Source: UBA961 sp014191195
GTDB taxonomy: Bacteria; Bacteroidota; Ignavibacteria; Kapaibacteriales; UBA961
Reading direction: 5' to 3'
NCBI GenBank assembly: GCA_964204605.1
Contig: OZ123195.1
Location: 2,429,869-2,493,868 of the forward strand
Length of the DNA stretch: 64,000 bases
In this document: in pieces, positions 38,431 through 47,009 of the stretch
How the letters are laid out: every line of letters begins with the position of its first letter
How positions within the stretch are numbered: the first letter of the stretch is position 1
Translations under genes and position numbers: made by a program
The notes under the pieces: generated by a model
Database searches by the model: none
What the model saw: the letters and a program-made list of their open reading frames with translations, nothing else
Told to the model about the DNA's origin: nothing

Positions 38431-39153
38431 ATGATTGCTCTTACAGAAAAAACTCATGTCGAAGACGTGCTTAAAGGAGCCGTGACTGGTTTTGAAACTA
38501 CAAAGCCAGCTAATGTTTATTATGATGATGATCGTTTTGGACAACCTCAAGAAATTCAAACAGTTTCTGCCATAGTCTTTAAAGGAAAGGAAAACATGGA
38601 TTTAGCACTGCAAATCGAAAATCTGTTCAAAACAGATCGCAAAAAATTTCTAGGATTTATTCGTCAACGTGTCCGTAGCCAAGAAGAAGCTGAAGATATT
38701 TTACAAGATGTTTTTACTAATGTACTTGCTGCATCTGCTCACGTACAAAAACCTATAGAAAACATAGCATCCTGGGTTTTTACTGCAGTAAGAAATCGTA
38801 TTATTGATTCTTATCGCAAGAAAAGATCAGAAACTTTTTCTGATATGTATACTGCTGGCCAAATTGAAGATGGAATGGATTCTTTTGAGAATTTTATCAG
38901 CGATATATCTCATACTCCAGACAGCGACTTATTAAGAAAAACTATTTGGGAAGCAGTATTAGAAGGTCTGGCTGAACTTCCTAGTGAACAAAGAGAAGTA
39001 TTCGTCAAAAATGAATTTGAAGGTGTTTCTTTTCGTGAAATGAGCGAAGAAACTGGTGTTAATATCAATACTCTTCTTGCAAGAAAAAGATATGCAGTTC
39101 TTCATTTACGAAAGCATTTACAAGAGCTTTACGACTCATTAGATGGTAATTAA
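38431..39153 (+). CDS. ECF-type RNA polymerase sigma factor
   Basis: A sigma70-family region 2 (RQRVRSQEEAEDILQDVFTN, SWVFTAVRNRIIDSYRKK) and region 4 (LAELPSEQREVFVKNEFEG, FREMSEETGVNINTLLARKRYA) are clear. From 38431 the protein has 240 residues, with a 55-residue N-terminal extension. An ATG at 38596 with GGAAAGG (38584-38590) five bases upstream would give 185 residues, the usual ECF length; no site precedes 38431, but its codons look protein-like. The start is therefore open. No anti-sigma gene follows. Confidence 0.9.
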   Translation: MIALTEKTHVEDVLKGAVTGFETTKPANVYYDDDRFGQPQEIQTVSAIVFKGKENMDLALQIENLFKTDRKKFLGFIRQRVRSQEEAEDILQDVFTNVLAASAHVQKPIENIASWVFTAVRNRIIDSYRKKRSETFSDMYTAGQIEDGMDSFENFISDISHTPDSDLLRKTIWEAVLEGLAELPSEQREVFVKNEFEGVSFREMSEETGVNINTLLARKRYAVLHLRKHLQELYDSLDGN

Positions 39154-39173
39154 TAAAAGATAAATAAAAGATT

Positions 39174-39206
39174 AGCCTGATTCTAAAGGAACTCAGGCTT
39201 TTTTTA
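39174..39206 (+). terminator. rho-independent terminator after the ECF sigma gene
   Basis: AGCCTGA (39174-39180) pairs with TCAGGCT (39193-39199), followed by a T tract. Confidence 0.88.
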
Positions 39207-39258
39207 TGTCCTTTTTTGCAATTTGCATATTGATTCATGTACTAATTATTAAAGAACA

Positions 39259-40149
39259 ATGAAAACATCAATACATATTTTCTTATTTCTTATACTTACT
39301 GTATATGCAAAGATATTTTCGCAAAATCCTAATGTCTTAATAATTACGGCTCATCCTGATGATGAAACTGGATTTGCGGCTACTATTTATAAAATAACGC
39401 ATGATCTTGAAGGCAAAGCAGATATTATCGTTATTACCAATGGCGAGGCAGGATACAAGTATTCTAGTATTGCCCAAGATATCTATAATATTGAATTAAC
39501 AAAAGAAGCTATTGGAAGAGAATATCTACCTTCTATAAGAAAAAAAGAATTGATGTCCGGAGGTGCTATTCTAGGTTTAAGAGAGTATTATTTTCTAGAT
39601 CAAAAAGACACCTATTATACTTTAGATGCTGATTCTGTGCTACGGCATGTATGGGATACTACCTTTATAAAAAGACGTATTCAACAAGTATTAAATTCGA
39701 AACATTATGATTTTATCTTTACTCTACTTCCAACAAATTCAACACATGGACATCATAAAGCGGCTACAATATTGGCTTTATCTGCTGTACAAGAGTTTCA
39801 ATCAAAAAGCAAACCTGTCATTGTAGGATGTACACTTGCAGATTCAACTGCTATTAAACCAGAACCATTTTTAGGATTACAGACATATCCAATAACTGCA
39901 GTTAAGAATGAATTTCCAAGTGCTCAATTCAATAGAAATCAAAGTTTTGGATATAATAAAAAACTTAATTATTCAATTATTGCTAATCTTGTTATTGCTG
40001 AACATAAATCACAGGGAGCAATGCAATTAGCGGCAGGTAAGGGTGATATCGAATATTTCTGGAATTATTCATTAAATTCTCAAGATTCTGAACTCAATAT
40101 CAAGCAATTGTTTGATAGAATGGCATTAACTCCTTTTAAACAAAAATAA
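39259..40149 (+). CDS. exported PIG-L/LmbE-family deacetylase
   Basis: A 296-residue zinc-dependent N-acetylglucosaminyl deacetylase-fold protein. A signal peptide (about 1-21) precedes the AHPDDE motif (residues 31-36), the metal-binding hallmark, and the later THGHHKAA supplies the other His ligands. Relatives deacetylate GlcNAc-linked substrates such as GlcNAc-malate in bacillithiol synthesis, but those are cytoplasmic, so a periplasmic or secreted substrate is more likely here. A BNR-repeat protein gene follows after 11 bases. Confidence 0.88.
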   Translation: MKTSIHIFLFLILTVYAKIFSQNPNVLIITAHPDDETGFAATIYKITHDLEGKADIIVITNGEAGYKYSSIAQDIYNIELTKEAIGREYLPSIRKKELMSGGAILGLREYYFLDQKDTYYTLDADSVLRHVWDTTFIKRRIQQVLNSKHYDFIFTLLPTNSTHGHHKAATILALSAVQEFQSKSKPVIVGCTLADSTAIKPEPFLGLQTYPITAVKNEFPSAQFNRNQSFGYNKKLNYSIIANLVIAEHKSQGAMQLAAGKGDIEYFWNYSLNSQDSELNIKQLFDRMALTPFKQK

Positions 40150-40160
40150 CAACTACTTAT

Positions 40161-41537
40161 ATGATGTACTTTTTGTGTGTTCTCCTTTTTGCTTCTTTCA
40201 CTATCCTAGATGCACAAGTTTCTGGATCTTGGAAAAGACTTTTAGATTCTCCTGTATATGGTATTGGAATCAATCCTAAAAATCCTGAAACAATAATAGT
40301 TGGGGGATTAGGAAGAACATTATATAAAACCCACAATGGTGGTATAAGTTGGACATTAGATAGTATTGAATTTAGAAGTGGATCTTCTCAGTTAACTAAT
40401 ATTCTTATTTCTTCGGTAGATACTAATATTGTATTAGCTGGTGGAGTTTTTAATAGTATCAGAAGAAGTACGGATCAAGGGATAACTTGGGAGAATGTTT
40501 TCGAACCTGAAAAACCATTATTTATATCGCCTGGTGAAACAATCATAGAAAATCCCGATAATCCTTTGATGATTTATGCTGGAGATAATACATCAAATAG
40601 AATTTTTAGGAGCTTGAATGGTGGGATTTCATGGGATACCATAACTACCTTAAATGTATCTGGATTATGTACATTAACATTAAAACCAGATAGTTCAAAT
40701 GTACTTTTTGCAGGCTGTAAATTAGGCATTATAAAAAAATCTACTGATGCGGGTTCTTCATGGAGAACAGTAGCAAATATTAGAGAAAAAGGTGATTCAG
40801 AAATACCTAAGATTGTGTTTAGTAAAAAAAATCCTTCAATTGGATTTGCTATTATAGCCTATTTTCTTCCAAAAAATAAACCAAATGGGGGTATCTATAA
40901 AACAACAGATGGCGGTGAAACATGGAATGAATTCGGCAGTAAAGATACTAGCTTTTGGTCTTTATGCATTGCACCATATCAAAATGGAAATGAAGAATTA
41001 TTTATTGGTGGATACTCTGATGCTTCGGAAAATATTCCTGGTCCTGGATTTATTATTCAATCTCAAATCAATGTATTCTCACCAATATATTATTCAAGTC
41101 AGATTCCATGGTTTTCTAATATGCAAGGAATTCCACCAAGAAAAAATGTATGGATGATAAAATCTGCAGTAAATAGAAATGGTGAAACTTTGGTATATGC
41201 TGCCACAGAAGCTGGTTTTTATGTATGGAAACCCAATAGCACTGCAATACATAATGAACCACTTTTTGATCAATCAATTGAATTTAGTGTTGCTGAATCA
41301 TTCGTTAATATTGAATCTGCACAGCATGAAATACAATCTATAGGCGTATTTTCTCTCTCAGGAAAACAAATATATGCCCCAACTATATCTGCACAATCAT
41401 ATGCAACTATTCCTCTATCTTCAATACATGAATCAATTATTATCATTCGGGTATTTACACAAAAAGGTACATTCTCTGAAATATTGATTGCTCCTCATCA
41501 CAATGCTATGTTAACAAGAGAAGCAATCGTAGAGTAA
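40161..41537 (+). CDS. BNR/sortilin-like repeat protein, exported
   Basis: A 458-residue protein with a signal peptide (about 1-19). It contains several beta-propeller blades with the BNR / HCF136-like signature (KTHNGGISWT, RSTDQGITWE, KSTDAGSSWR, KTTDGGETWN). The last about 80 residues (GVFSLSGKQIY ... PLSSI) resemble a T9SS type A sorting domain but are weak and lack its usual basic tail. It is probably an extracellular or outer-membrane protein with no enzyme motif. It is likely co-transcribed with the deacetylase gene. Confidence 0.78.
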   Translation: MMYFLCVLLFASFTILDAQVSGSWKRLLDSPVYGIGINPKNPETIIVGGLGRTLYKTHNGGISWTLDSIEFRSGSSQLTNILISSVDTNIVLAGGVFNSIRRSTDQGITWENVFEPEKPLFISPGETIIENPDNPLMIYAGDNTSNRIFRSLNGGISWDTITTLNVSGLCTLTLKPDSSNVLFAGCKLGIIKKSTDAGSSWRTVANIREKGDSEIPKIVFSKKNPSIGFAIIAYFLPKNKPNGGIYKTTDGGETWNEFGSKDTSFWSLCIAPYQNGNEELFIGGYSDASENIPGPGFIIQSQINVFSPIYYSSQIPWFSNMQGIPPRKNVWMIKSAVNRNGETLVYAATEAGFYVWKPNSTAIHNEPLFDQSIEFSVAESFVNIESAQHEIQSIGVFSLSGKQIYAPTISAQSYATIPLSSIHESIIIIRVFTQKGTFSEILIAPHHNAMLTREAIVE

Positions 41538-41624
41538 ATCATTTATTAGCAAAACTAATTAGCTAATATTTATACCGTATCTTTGATAATTATAGATGAT
41601 TTTTTTAGAAAAATAATAATTGAT

Positions 41625-42401
41625 ATGTCTAGATATAAAATTACTTTAGAATACGAAGGAACCAGATTTTCTGGCTGGCAAGTTCAAAAAAATGCAAGAA
41701 CAATTCAAGGGGAATTAATTGGTGCTTCAAAAACAGTATTCGCTACTGATTCCTTTGAGTTATATGGTTCTGGAAGAACCGATGCAGGTGTTCATGCACT
41801 AGAGCAAGTAATACATCTTGAGGTAAAAACCATGTTGGCTCCTCATATTATTAGACAAAAATTAAATGATGAACTGCCAAGTGATATTTCAATTCTTCAA
41901 GTAGAAAAAGCTGATGATAGATTCCATGCCAGACATCATGCAGTATCAAGAACATATCTCTATCAAATCTCAAGAAGAAGAACCGCCTTTGGAAAAAAAC
42001 TAGTATGGTGGATAAAAGATAATCTTGATATTTCCGCAATGCAAAAAGCAGCTTCACATTTTGAAGGTATGCATGATTTTAGATCTTTCACCGCTGATGA
42101 TCCTGATGAAAAATCAACAAAAGTTGATATAATGTCAATTTCAGTGAGAGAACATGGAGATCTCATTTTGATTTCAATTACAGGTTCACATTTTTTGTGG
42201 AGTATGGTCAGACGTATGGTTGGCGTAATTGCTGAAGTTGGTAGAGGTAAAATGAAAGCAGATGAAATTCCTATCCTTCTAAAAAAACCATCTAATGTCC
42301 CGGCTTTACTTACATGCCCTCCCTCAGGATTATTCCTAGCTAAAGTATCATACAATAAGCACGATAAAATAGAAATTGTTCATCCAATTTTACACATATA
42401 A
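41625..42401 (+). CDS. truA: tRNA pseudouridine(38-40) synthase
   Basis: A 258-residue enzyme that converts U38-U40 of the tRNA anticodon arm to pseudouridine. The start was moved from a TTG at 41583 to the ATG at 41625, where the protein begins MSRYKITLEYEGTRFSGWQ, the family N terminus. The catalytic Asp53 is in GSGRTDAGVHA. The SFLWSMVRRMVG-like segment (GSHFLWSMVRRMV) near residue 200 is the family's C-terminal mark. The gene stands alone on the plus strand. Confidence 0.95.
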   Translation: MSRYKITLEYEGTRFSGWQVQKNARTIQGELIGASKTVFATDSFELYGSGRTDAGVHALEQVIHLEVKTMLAPHIIRQKLNDELPSDISILQVEKADDRFHARHHAVSRTYLYQISRRRTAFGKKLVWWIKDNLDISAMQKAASHFEGMHDFRSFTADDPDEKSTKVDIMSISVREHGDLILISITGSHFLWSMVRRMVGVIAEVGRGKMKADEIPILLKKPSNVPALLTCPPSGLFLAKVSYNKHDKIEIVHPILHI

Positions 42402-42445
42402 ATTATCAGAAAATGATTTCTGAATGTAAGTGAACTTCTAAAGAA

Positions 42446-42856
42446 ATGAATTGTATCCTTATGAGAAATATGAAATGTGTAGCGTTATTACTATTCTTCT
42501 ATAGTATGTTATTGTGCTCTGCATGTAATGATAATGTGATTACTTCGCCTGATCAAATTATTTTTCCCGACACAAATATTAGCTATCAATTACATGTAAA
42601 ACCTTTATTAGAACTTACCTGCGCTTTTTCTGGTTGCCATGATTATGAATCAAAATTGGGAAGTGTTGATGTTACTTCTTATTATGCTTTAACTGGTAGA
42701 GCCGGATTGATTATTCCAGGTAAACCAGATCTAAGCCTGTTAAATCAAATACTAGAAGGAAAACAACCTCATATGTTGTCTTTTCAAGACAGGGTTAATT
42801 CCAGCCAAATCAAAGGGTTAAGACAATGGGTGATAGAAGGAGCAAAAAATAATTAA
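42446..42856 (+). CDS. lipoprotein with CX4CH motif (possible atypical cytochrome c)
   Basis: A 136-residue exported protein; ATGs at 42446, 42461 and 42470 are possible. The signal ends LLCSAC, so Cys27 is likely lipidated. Cys59 to His65 reads CAFSGCH, a CX4CH motif, in the sequence context TCAFSGCHD and a C terminus (IKGLRQWVIEGAKNN) shared by cytochrome-c-like proteins of the planctomycete type, where CxxCH is usual. It could bind heme in a variant way or hold no heme. It precedes a HmuY-like lipoprotein by about 105 bases. Confidence 0.65.
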   Translation: MNCILMRNMKCVALLLFFYSMLLCSACNDNVITSPDQIIFPDTNISYQLHVKPLLELTCAFSGCHDYESKLGSVDVTSYYALTGRAGLIIPGKPDLSLLNQILEGKQPHMLSFQDRVNSSQIKGLRQWVIEGAKNN

Positions 42857-42962
42857 TAAATAATTGTACATATAACAATATTTGTTTTGACAATATGTGT
42901 GATCACACGTATATTTGTAAAAAATAAATCACCATATCACATTAATTTGTTTAGGTTTACTT

Positions 42963-43601
42963 ATGTACAAGATATTTTGTTTTCTGTCAGCATTCATTTT
43001 GCTTTTTACCCTAGATTCATGTTCCGATAGCTCATCCAATGTTCAACCTACAATTGATACAGTTTCAACCAGAATAATCAAGAATATTATTCCAGACACT
43101 CTGCAATCTAAATTTGTATATTATTCATTAGATGGTGACAGTGTAGTTCCACCTTCTAAATCAGCGACTACCGAGTGGGACATTAAAATGTCGTATTTAT
43201 ATGGTGGTGGTAAAACAAAACAGATTGATATATTTTTGAATTCAGGAACAGTAAACCCAAGTGGATTAACGAAGGGTTTAATTGTAGACACTACATTTGA
43301 TTTGTTAACGACCGCACCTGCAGATAGTAATTTTAAGATAGATGATCAATCAACCAGTGGAAGAATTTTGTCAATAGCACTTGCTCCTCCAGGTAATTTC
43401 TTTACATATGATGGATCATCAAGAACAATTAATCCAGTAGCACAAAAAACATTAGTAATAAAAACCCGTTTAGGGAACTATGTTAAGCTACAAATCCTTA
43501 GTATTTACAAGGATCAACCTGAAAAACCAACTATGTTCTCTGAAATCGGTTATTATTCTTTCCGATATGCAAAGAGCAGAACAAAAAAACTGAAAAACTA
43601 A
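42963..43601 (+). CDS. HmuY-family (heme-binding) lipoprotein
   Basis: A 212-residue lipoprotein with lipid Cys at residue 20 (TLDSC). The mature part has the HmuY-type all-beta layout: KFVYYSLDGDSVVPPSKSATTEWDIKMSYLY, a central segment, and a closing KLQILSIYKDQ with YYSFRYA. HmuY of Porphyromonas captures heme and hands it to its TonB receptor HmuR; the heme-axial histidines of that protein are not obvious here, so the ligand is open. A TonB receptor lies about 1.1 kb downstream, beyond paaA. Confidence 0.8.
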   Translation: MYKIFCFLSAFILLFTLDSCSDSSSNVQPTIDTVSTRIIKNIIPDTLQSKFVYYSLDGDSVVPPSKSATTEWDIKMSYLYGGGKTKQIDIFLNSGTVNPSGLTKGLIVDTTFDLLTTAPADSNFKIDDQSTSGRILSIALAPPGNFFTYDGSSRTINPVAQKTLVIKTRLGNYVKLQILSIYKDQPEKPTMFSEIGYYSFRYAKSRTKKLKN

Positions 43602-43641
43602 GGAGTAGAGCTTTGTTAAACCATACTCCTTTGGTATTTTT
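43601..43641 (+). terminator. probable terminator after the HmuY-like gene
   Basis: AGGAGTA (43601-43607) pairs with TACTCCT (43624-43630) around a 16-base loop; the following TTGGTATTTTT is a moderate T tract. It begins at the last base of the stop codon. Confidence 0.65.
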
Positions 43642-43666
43642 GTAAGAAATAACCAAGGAATTGCAT

Positions 43667-44650
43667 ATGTATGGCAATGTTAGTATACTAGATGTATCAG
43701 AAACGGCTCAGATACTTAATGAAGATCCGGTTCGTTTAGAACAATTTGAAGCGAAAATAGCTCGTGGCGAAAAGATAGAACCTTATGATTGGATGCCCAA
43801 AGAGTATCGCAGACAATTAATCAGAATGATTGAACAACATGCACATTCTGAGATTATTGGTGCATTACCAGAAGGTACGTGGATTACAAGGGCGCCAGGT
43901 TTTAAGCGTAAAATGGCATTAATGGCTAAAGTACAAGATGAAAGTGGCCATGCCCAATTATTATATAATGGTGCAGAAACCCTTGGTAAAACTCGTGAAG
44001 AAATGATCAATGATTTGATTAATGGAAAATCTAAATATTCAAATGTATTTAATTATCCAGCAAAAACATGGGCAGATACAGCAGTTATTGCATGGCTAGT
44101 TGACGCCTCTGCAATTATCAATCAAGTATTGAATTCAAAAGGTTCATACGGTCCTTATTGCCGGGCATTAGAAAGAATTTGTATGGAAGAATCTTTCCAC
44201 TTGCGTTATGGCTATGATAATGTTACCACCCTAGCAACTGGAACACCAGTGCAAAGAGAAATGGTTCAAGACGCATTGAATAGGTGGTGGAAACCAATCA
44301 TGCATTTTTTTGGCCCTCCAGATAATGCATCTGTTCATAGTGAAATTCTGATGCGATGGAAAGTTAAAATGGCAAGTAATGATGATATGCGACAACAATT
44401 TCTAAATCAATATGTGCCAAAAATACTTGAATTAGGTTTATCAATCCCAGATCCGAATCTTGTTAAAAATAAAGAAATAGGAAAATGGTCATATTCTGAC
44501 CCAGATTGGAATGAATTTTTTGAAGTTATCCGCGGCAATGGCCCATGCAACAAAGAACGCTTGGCTGTTCGCCGAATGGCAGAAGAAAACGGCGCATGGG
44601 TAAGAAAAGCCCTTAATAAAAATGCAGCATATACAGTTCCTTTGTCATGA
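43667..44650 (+). CDS. paaA: 1,2-phenylacetyl-CoA epoxidase-like catalytic subunit (PaaA), orphan
   Basis: A 327-residue ferritin-like diiron protein. The N-terminal part follows E. coli PaaA closely (EPYDWMPKEYRRQLIRMIEQ, HSEIIGALPEGTWITRAP, KVQDESGHAQLLYNGAETLG), with the ligand-type motifs ExxH in EIIG/DESGH and EESFHLRYG. The start ATG at 43667 has AAGGAA six bases upstream; a TTG at 43661 is also in frame. PaaA hydroxylates phenylacetyl-CoA only with PaaC, B and the reductase PaaE; none is adjacent, and terminators lie on both sides, so it is a single-gene unit with an unclear substrate. Confidence 0.92.
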   Translation: MYGNVSILDVSETAQILNEDPVRLEQFEAKIARGEKIEPYDWMPKEYRRQLIRMIEQHAHSEIIGALPEGTWITRAPGFKRKMALMAKVQDESGHAQLLYNGAETLGKTREEMINDLINGKSKYSNVFNYPAKTWADTAVIAWLVDASAIINQVLNSKGSYGPYCRALERICMEESFHLRYGYDNVTTLATGTPVQREMVQDALNRWWKPIMHFFGPPDNASVHSEILMRWKVKMASNDDMRQQFLNQYVPKILELGLSIPDPNLVKNKEIGKWSYSDPDWNEFFEVIRGNGPCNKERLAVRRMAEENGAWVRKALNKNAAYTVPLS

Positions 44651-44668
44651 TACATTTCTAAAGTATTC

Positions 44669-44705
44669 AACCCCTTCTTACGGAAAGATAAGAAGGGGTT
44701 TTTTT
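44669..44705 (+). terminator. strong rho-independent terminator after paaA
   Basis: A perfect 12-base stem (AACCCCTTCTTA at 44669-44680 with its complement at 44689-44700), an eight-base loop and a T tract. It separates paaA from the TonB receptor gene. Confidence 0.95.
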
Positions 44706-46919
44706 ATGATTATACTTTTAGCCATGATGAATAGAATAGCATGTATTATCATTTTTTTTTCATTGTCACTACAAGTACGTGGAAATGAATTAATTGCGAT
44801 CGATACCAATAAACCAAGAATCCCAAAAATTCCGATTAAAAAAACTGATACTGTAACGGTAATAAAAAGTAAAAAAAATATTGTTGTCACAGGAACGAGA
44901 AATGAAGTAGTTCAAAAAGACTCACCAGTACGTGTAGAAGTAATTTCTAATGAGCAAGTTCATACCTCAGCAATGGTAAATATTGGTGATTTATTAAAAG
45001 AACAAAATGGAATTGCTCTCTCATCAAATGTTAGAACCGGAGTACAGATAATGGGTTTGAGTGCAGATTATACTCAAATTTTAATTGATGGACAACCCAT
45101 GATAGGTAGAGTAGCTGGAGTATTAGATTTATCAAGAATATCAGTAGGGAATATCGAAAGAGTAGAAATTGTAAAAGGTCCAATGTCTTCATTATATGGC
45201 AGTGAGGCTTTAGCAGGAGTAATCAATATTATTACCAAAAAACCAGAGATAGGTTTCAAGGGTTCTTTATTTGGACAATTCATTCAAAAAGGTGCCCAAG
45301 AATATCGTGCAGAATTACAATATGGAAGTGAAAAGTTTGATTTCAGCACTTTTTTAAATTATAAGAATTCGCTGCCATTTACTTTGGAACAATCAAATAA
45401 AGTATATCCATATCAGGGTTTTACAGATTATACTGTACATACAAAGATGAAATGGTTTGCTCATAATAATCTCAAAATAGGAGCTGATTTTCGCGGTTTT
45501 ATGTCAGATTCAAAAGGCAAATTTGTAGAATCATTTTTTGGACAGATTGCGTCAAATACCGGCAGTGTAGTTCAAGAAGATATTGGTTCGACGATTTCAG
45601 CCGAATGGACGCATGGTAAAGCTAGATTATCTGCTCAAGTATATGCAAGCTCTTATGGAGAACGGTATAATTTTGATTCAATACAAGGCAGTGGATCTTC
45701 AATTGATGATATGTCTAGAAATTTATTAAGATCATATCTACAATATGATGTTTTTTGGTCTGAAAAAAATCGTTTCACATTCGGAACTGAATATACAATT
45801 GATGATATTTCGGGTACACGTTATCCGGACAAACCATCATTTAGAACTTTTAGTGGTTTTATGCAATGGGAAGGAAATCCAACTTCTTGGATTTCATATG
45901 CTTTAAGTGCTAGATATGTACAAAATTCTGCTTATAAAAATCCTGAGTTTTCTGTTTCTGAATTTGCAAAAAGCCTTATTAATGTAATTAATCCAAAATA
46001 TTCTCTTAATATTAAAATTACTGAACATATTCGCTTAAATAGTTCAATTGGCACAGGATTTAAAGTTCCAGATTTCAGACAATTATACGTACAATTTTCT
46101 AATCGACTTGGTGGAGCCGGATATGATTTGATTGGTTCCAGAAGATTGGGTTTTGATTTGCAACCTGAAAGATCTATAGCTTATGATGCTGGCATAATCT
46201 ATGATAATCAGTCATTGTTACTATCGGATTCAAAACCAGTTTCTGTTTTTTTTGAATGTCGTTATTTTATGAATCAACTGTCAAATCTTATTGAATTTTA
46301 TTTTGTAAAATCAGATCCAGTTTCAAATCAATCAATTTATTCTTATAGAAATATTTCTAGAGCTTTAACTTCAGGAATTGATATCTCTACTAGATGGATA
46401 TTGTCTTTGTCCAAAACAGATAATCAATCTTTAGGTATAACATTGGGATATCAATATTTGGATACAAAAGATCTAGAGGTTGTTGATGCTATAAAAAAGG
46501 GAATAGCAGGAACTGTAAGCGCATCAAATGGAACATTTAAGCCATTAACAGAAAATGAATATGGTGGTTTGTGGTTTCGATCAAAGCATACAGGTACAAT
46601 ACGATTAGAGTATACTAATCCTGAATATGATTTTTCATTCAATATCAGAGCTCAAATGATAGGAAGATTTGGTGATGAAGCCCTTGATAATAATGGACCA
46701 GTCATTTCAAATCGTAAAGTTCCTGATCTTGACAAAGAATATATTCAAGGATATACAATCATCAATGCTGCAATGTCCAAAGAATTTGATATTTCTGATA
46801 AACAATCTACCTTAATGATTTCTATTGGAATAAATAATGCCTTGAATTCTATGAATTTGCAGTCTATTCCCAATATGATTGGCAGGCAATTATTTGTAAA
46901 TTCTAGCATAACACTATAG
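44706..46919 (+). CDS. TonB-dependent outer-membrane receptor
   Basis: A 737-residue receptor. The frame is open upstream into paaA, but a terminator lies between, so the start is at 44706 or at the ATGs at 44724/44727; the latter give the best signal peptide (ACIIIFFSLSLQVRG). The plug domain (about 55-170 from the 44706 start) opens with IVVTGTRNEVVQKDSPV and contains IDGQPMIGR, RVEIVKGPMSSLYGSEALAGVINIITKKP. The beta-barrel follows, ending MIGRQLFVNSSITL. It imports iron, heme or vitamin-like ligands with TonB energy; a HmuR-like partner to the HmuY-like lipoprotein is suggested only by proximity. Confidence 0.9.
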   Translation: MIILLAMMNRIACIIIFFSLSLQVRGNELIAIDTNKPRIPKIPIKKTDTVTVIKSKKNIVVTGTRNEVVQKDSPVRVEVISNEQVHTSAMVNIGDLLKEQNGIALSSNVRTGVQIMGLSADYTQILIDGQPMIGRVAGVLDLSRISVGNIERVEIVKGPMSSLYGSEALAGVINIITKKPEIGFKGSLFGQFIQKGAQEYRAELQYGSEKFDFSTFLNYKNSLPFTLEQSNKVYPYQGFTDYTVHTKMKWFAHNNLKIGADFRGFMSDSKGKFVESFFGQIASNTGSVVQEDIGSTISAEWTHGKARLSAQVYASSYGERYNFDSIQGSGSSIDDMSRNLLRSYLQYDVFWSEKNRFTFGTEYTIDDISGTRYPDKPSFRTFSGFMQWEGNPTSWISYALSARYVQNSAYKNPEFSVSEFAKSLINVINPKYSLNIKITEHIRLNSSIGTGFKVPDFRQLYVQFSNRLGGAGYDLIGSRRLGFDLQPERSIAYDAGIIYDNQSLLLSDSKPVSVFFECRYFMNQLSNLIEFYFVKSDPVSNQSIYSYRNISRALTSGIDISTRWILSLSKTDNQSLGITLGYQYLDTKDLEVVDAIKKGIAGTVSASNGTFKPLTENEYGGLWFRSKHTGTIRLEYTNPEYDFSFNIRAQMIGRFGDEALDNNGPVISNRKVPDLDKEYIQGYTIINAAMSKEFDISDKQSTLMISIGINNALNSMNLQSIPNMIGRQLFVNSSITL

Positions 46920-47009
46920 CAAATACTGTTGATTTAAAGGAATTCCCTAAATTAGTTTTAATGTAAAACGTCAAATCATTGGTTTGTGTAATTATACAAG
47001 GAATATATC

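Noticed and set aside
41963..42355. 130-codon minus-strand ORF opposite truA
   Set aside because: truA is unambiguous on the plus strand; the shadow has no motif.
44622..44705. Upstream extension of the TonB receptor frame
   Set aside because: It overlaps paaA and runs through a strong terminator; the signal peptide starts later.
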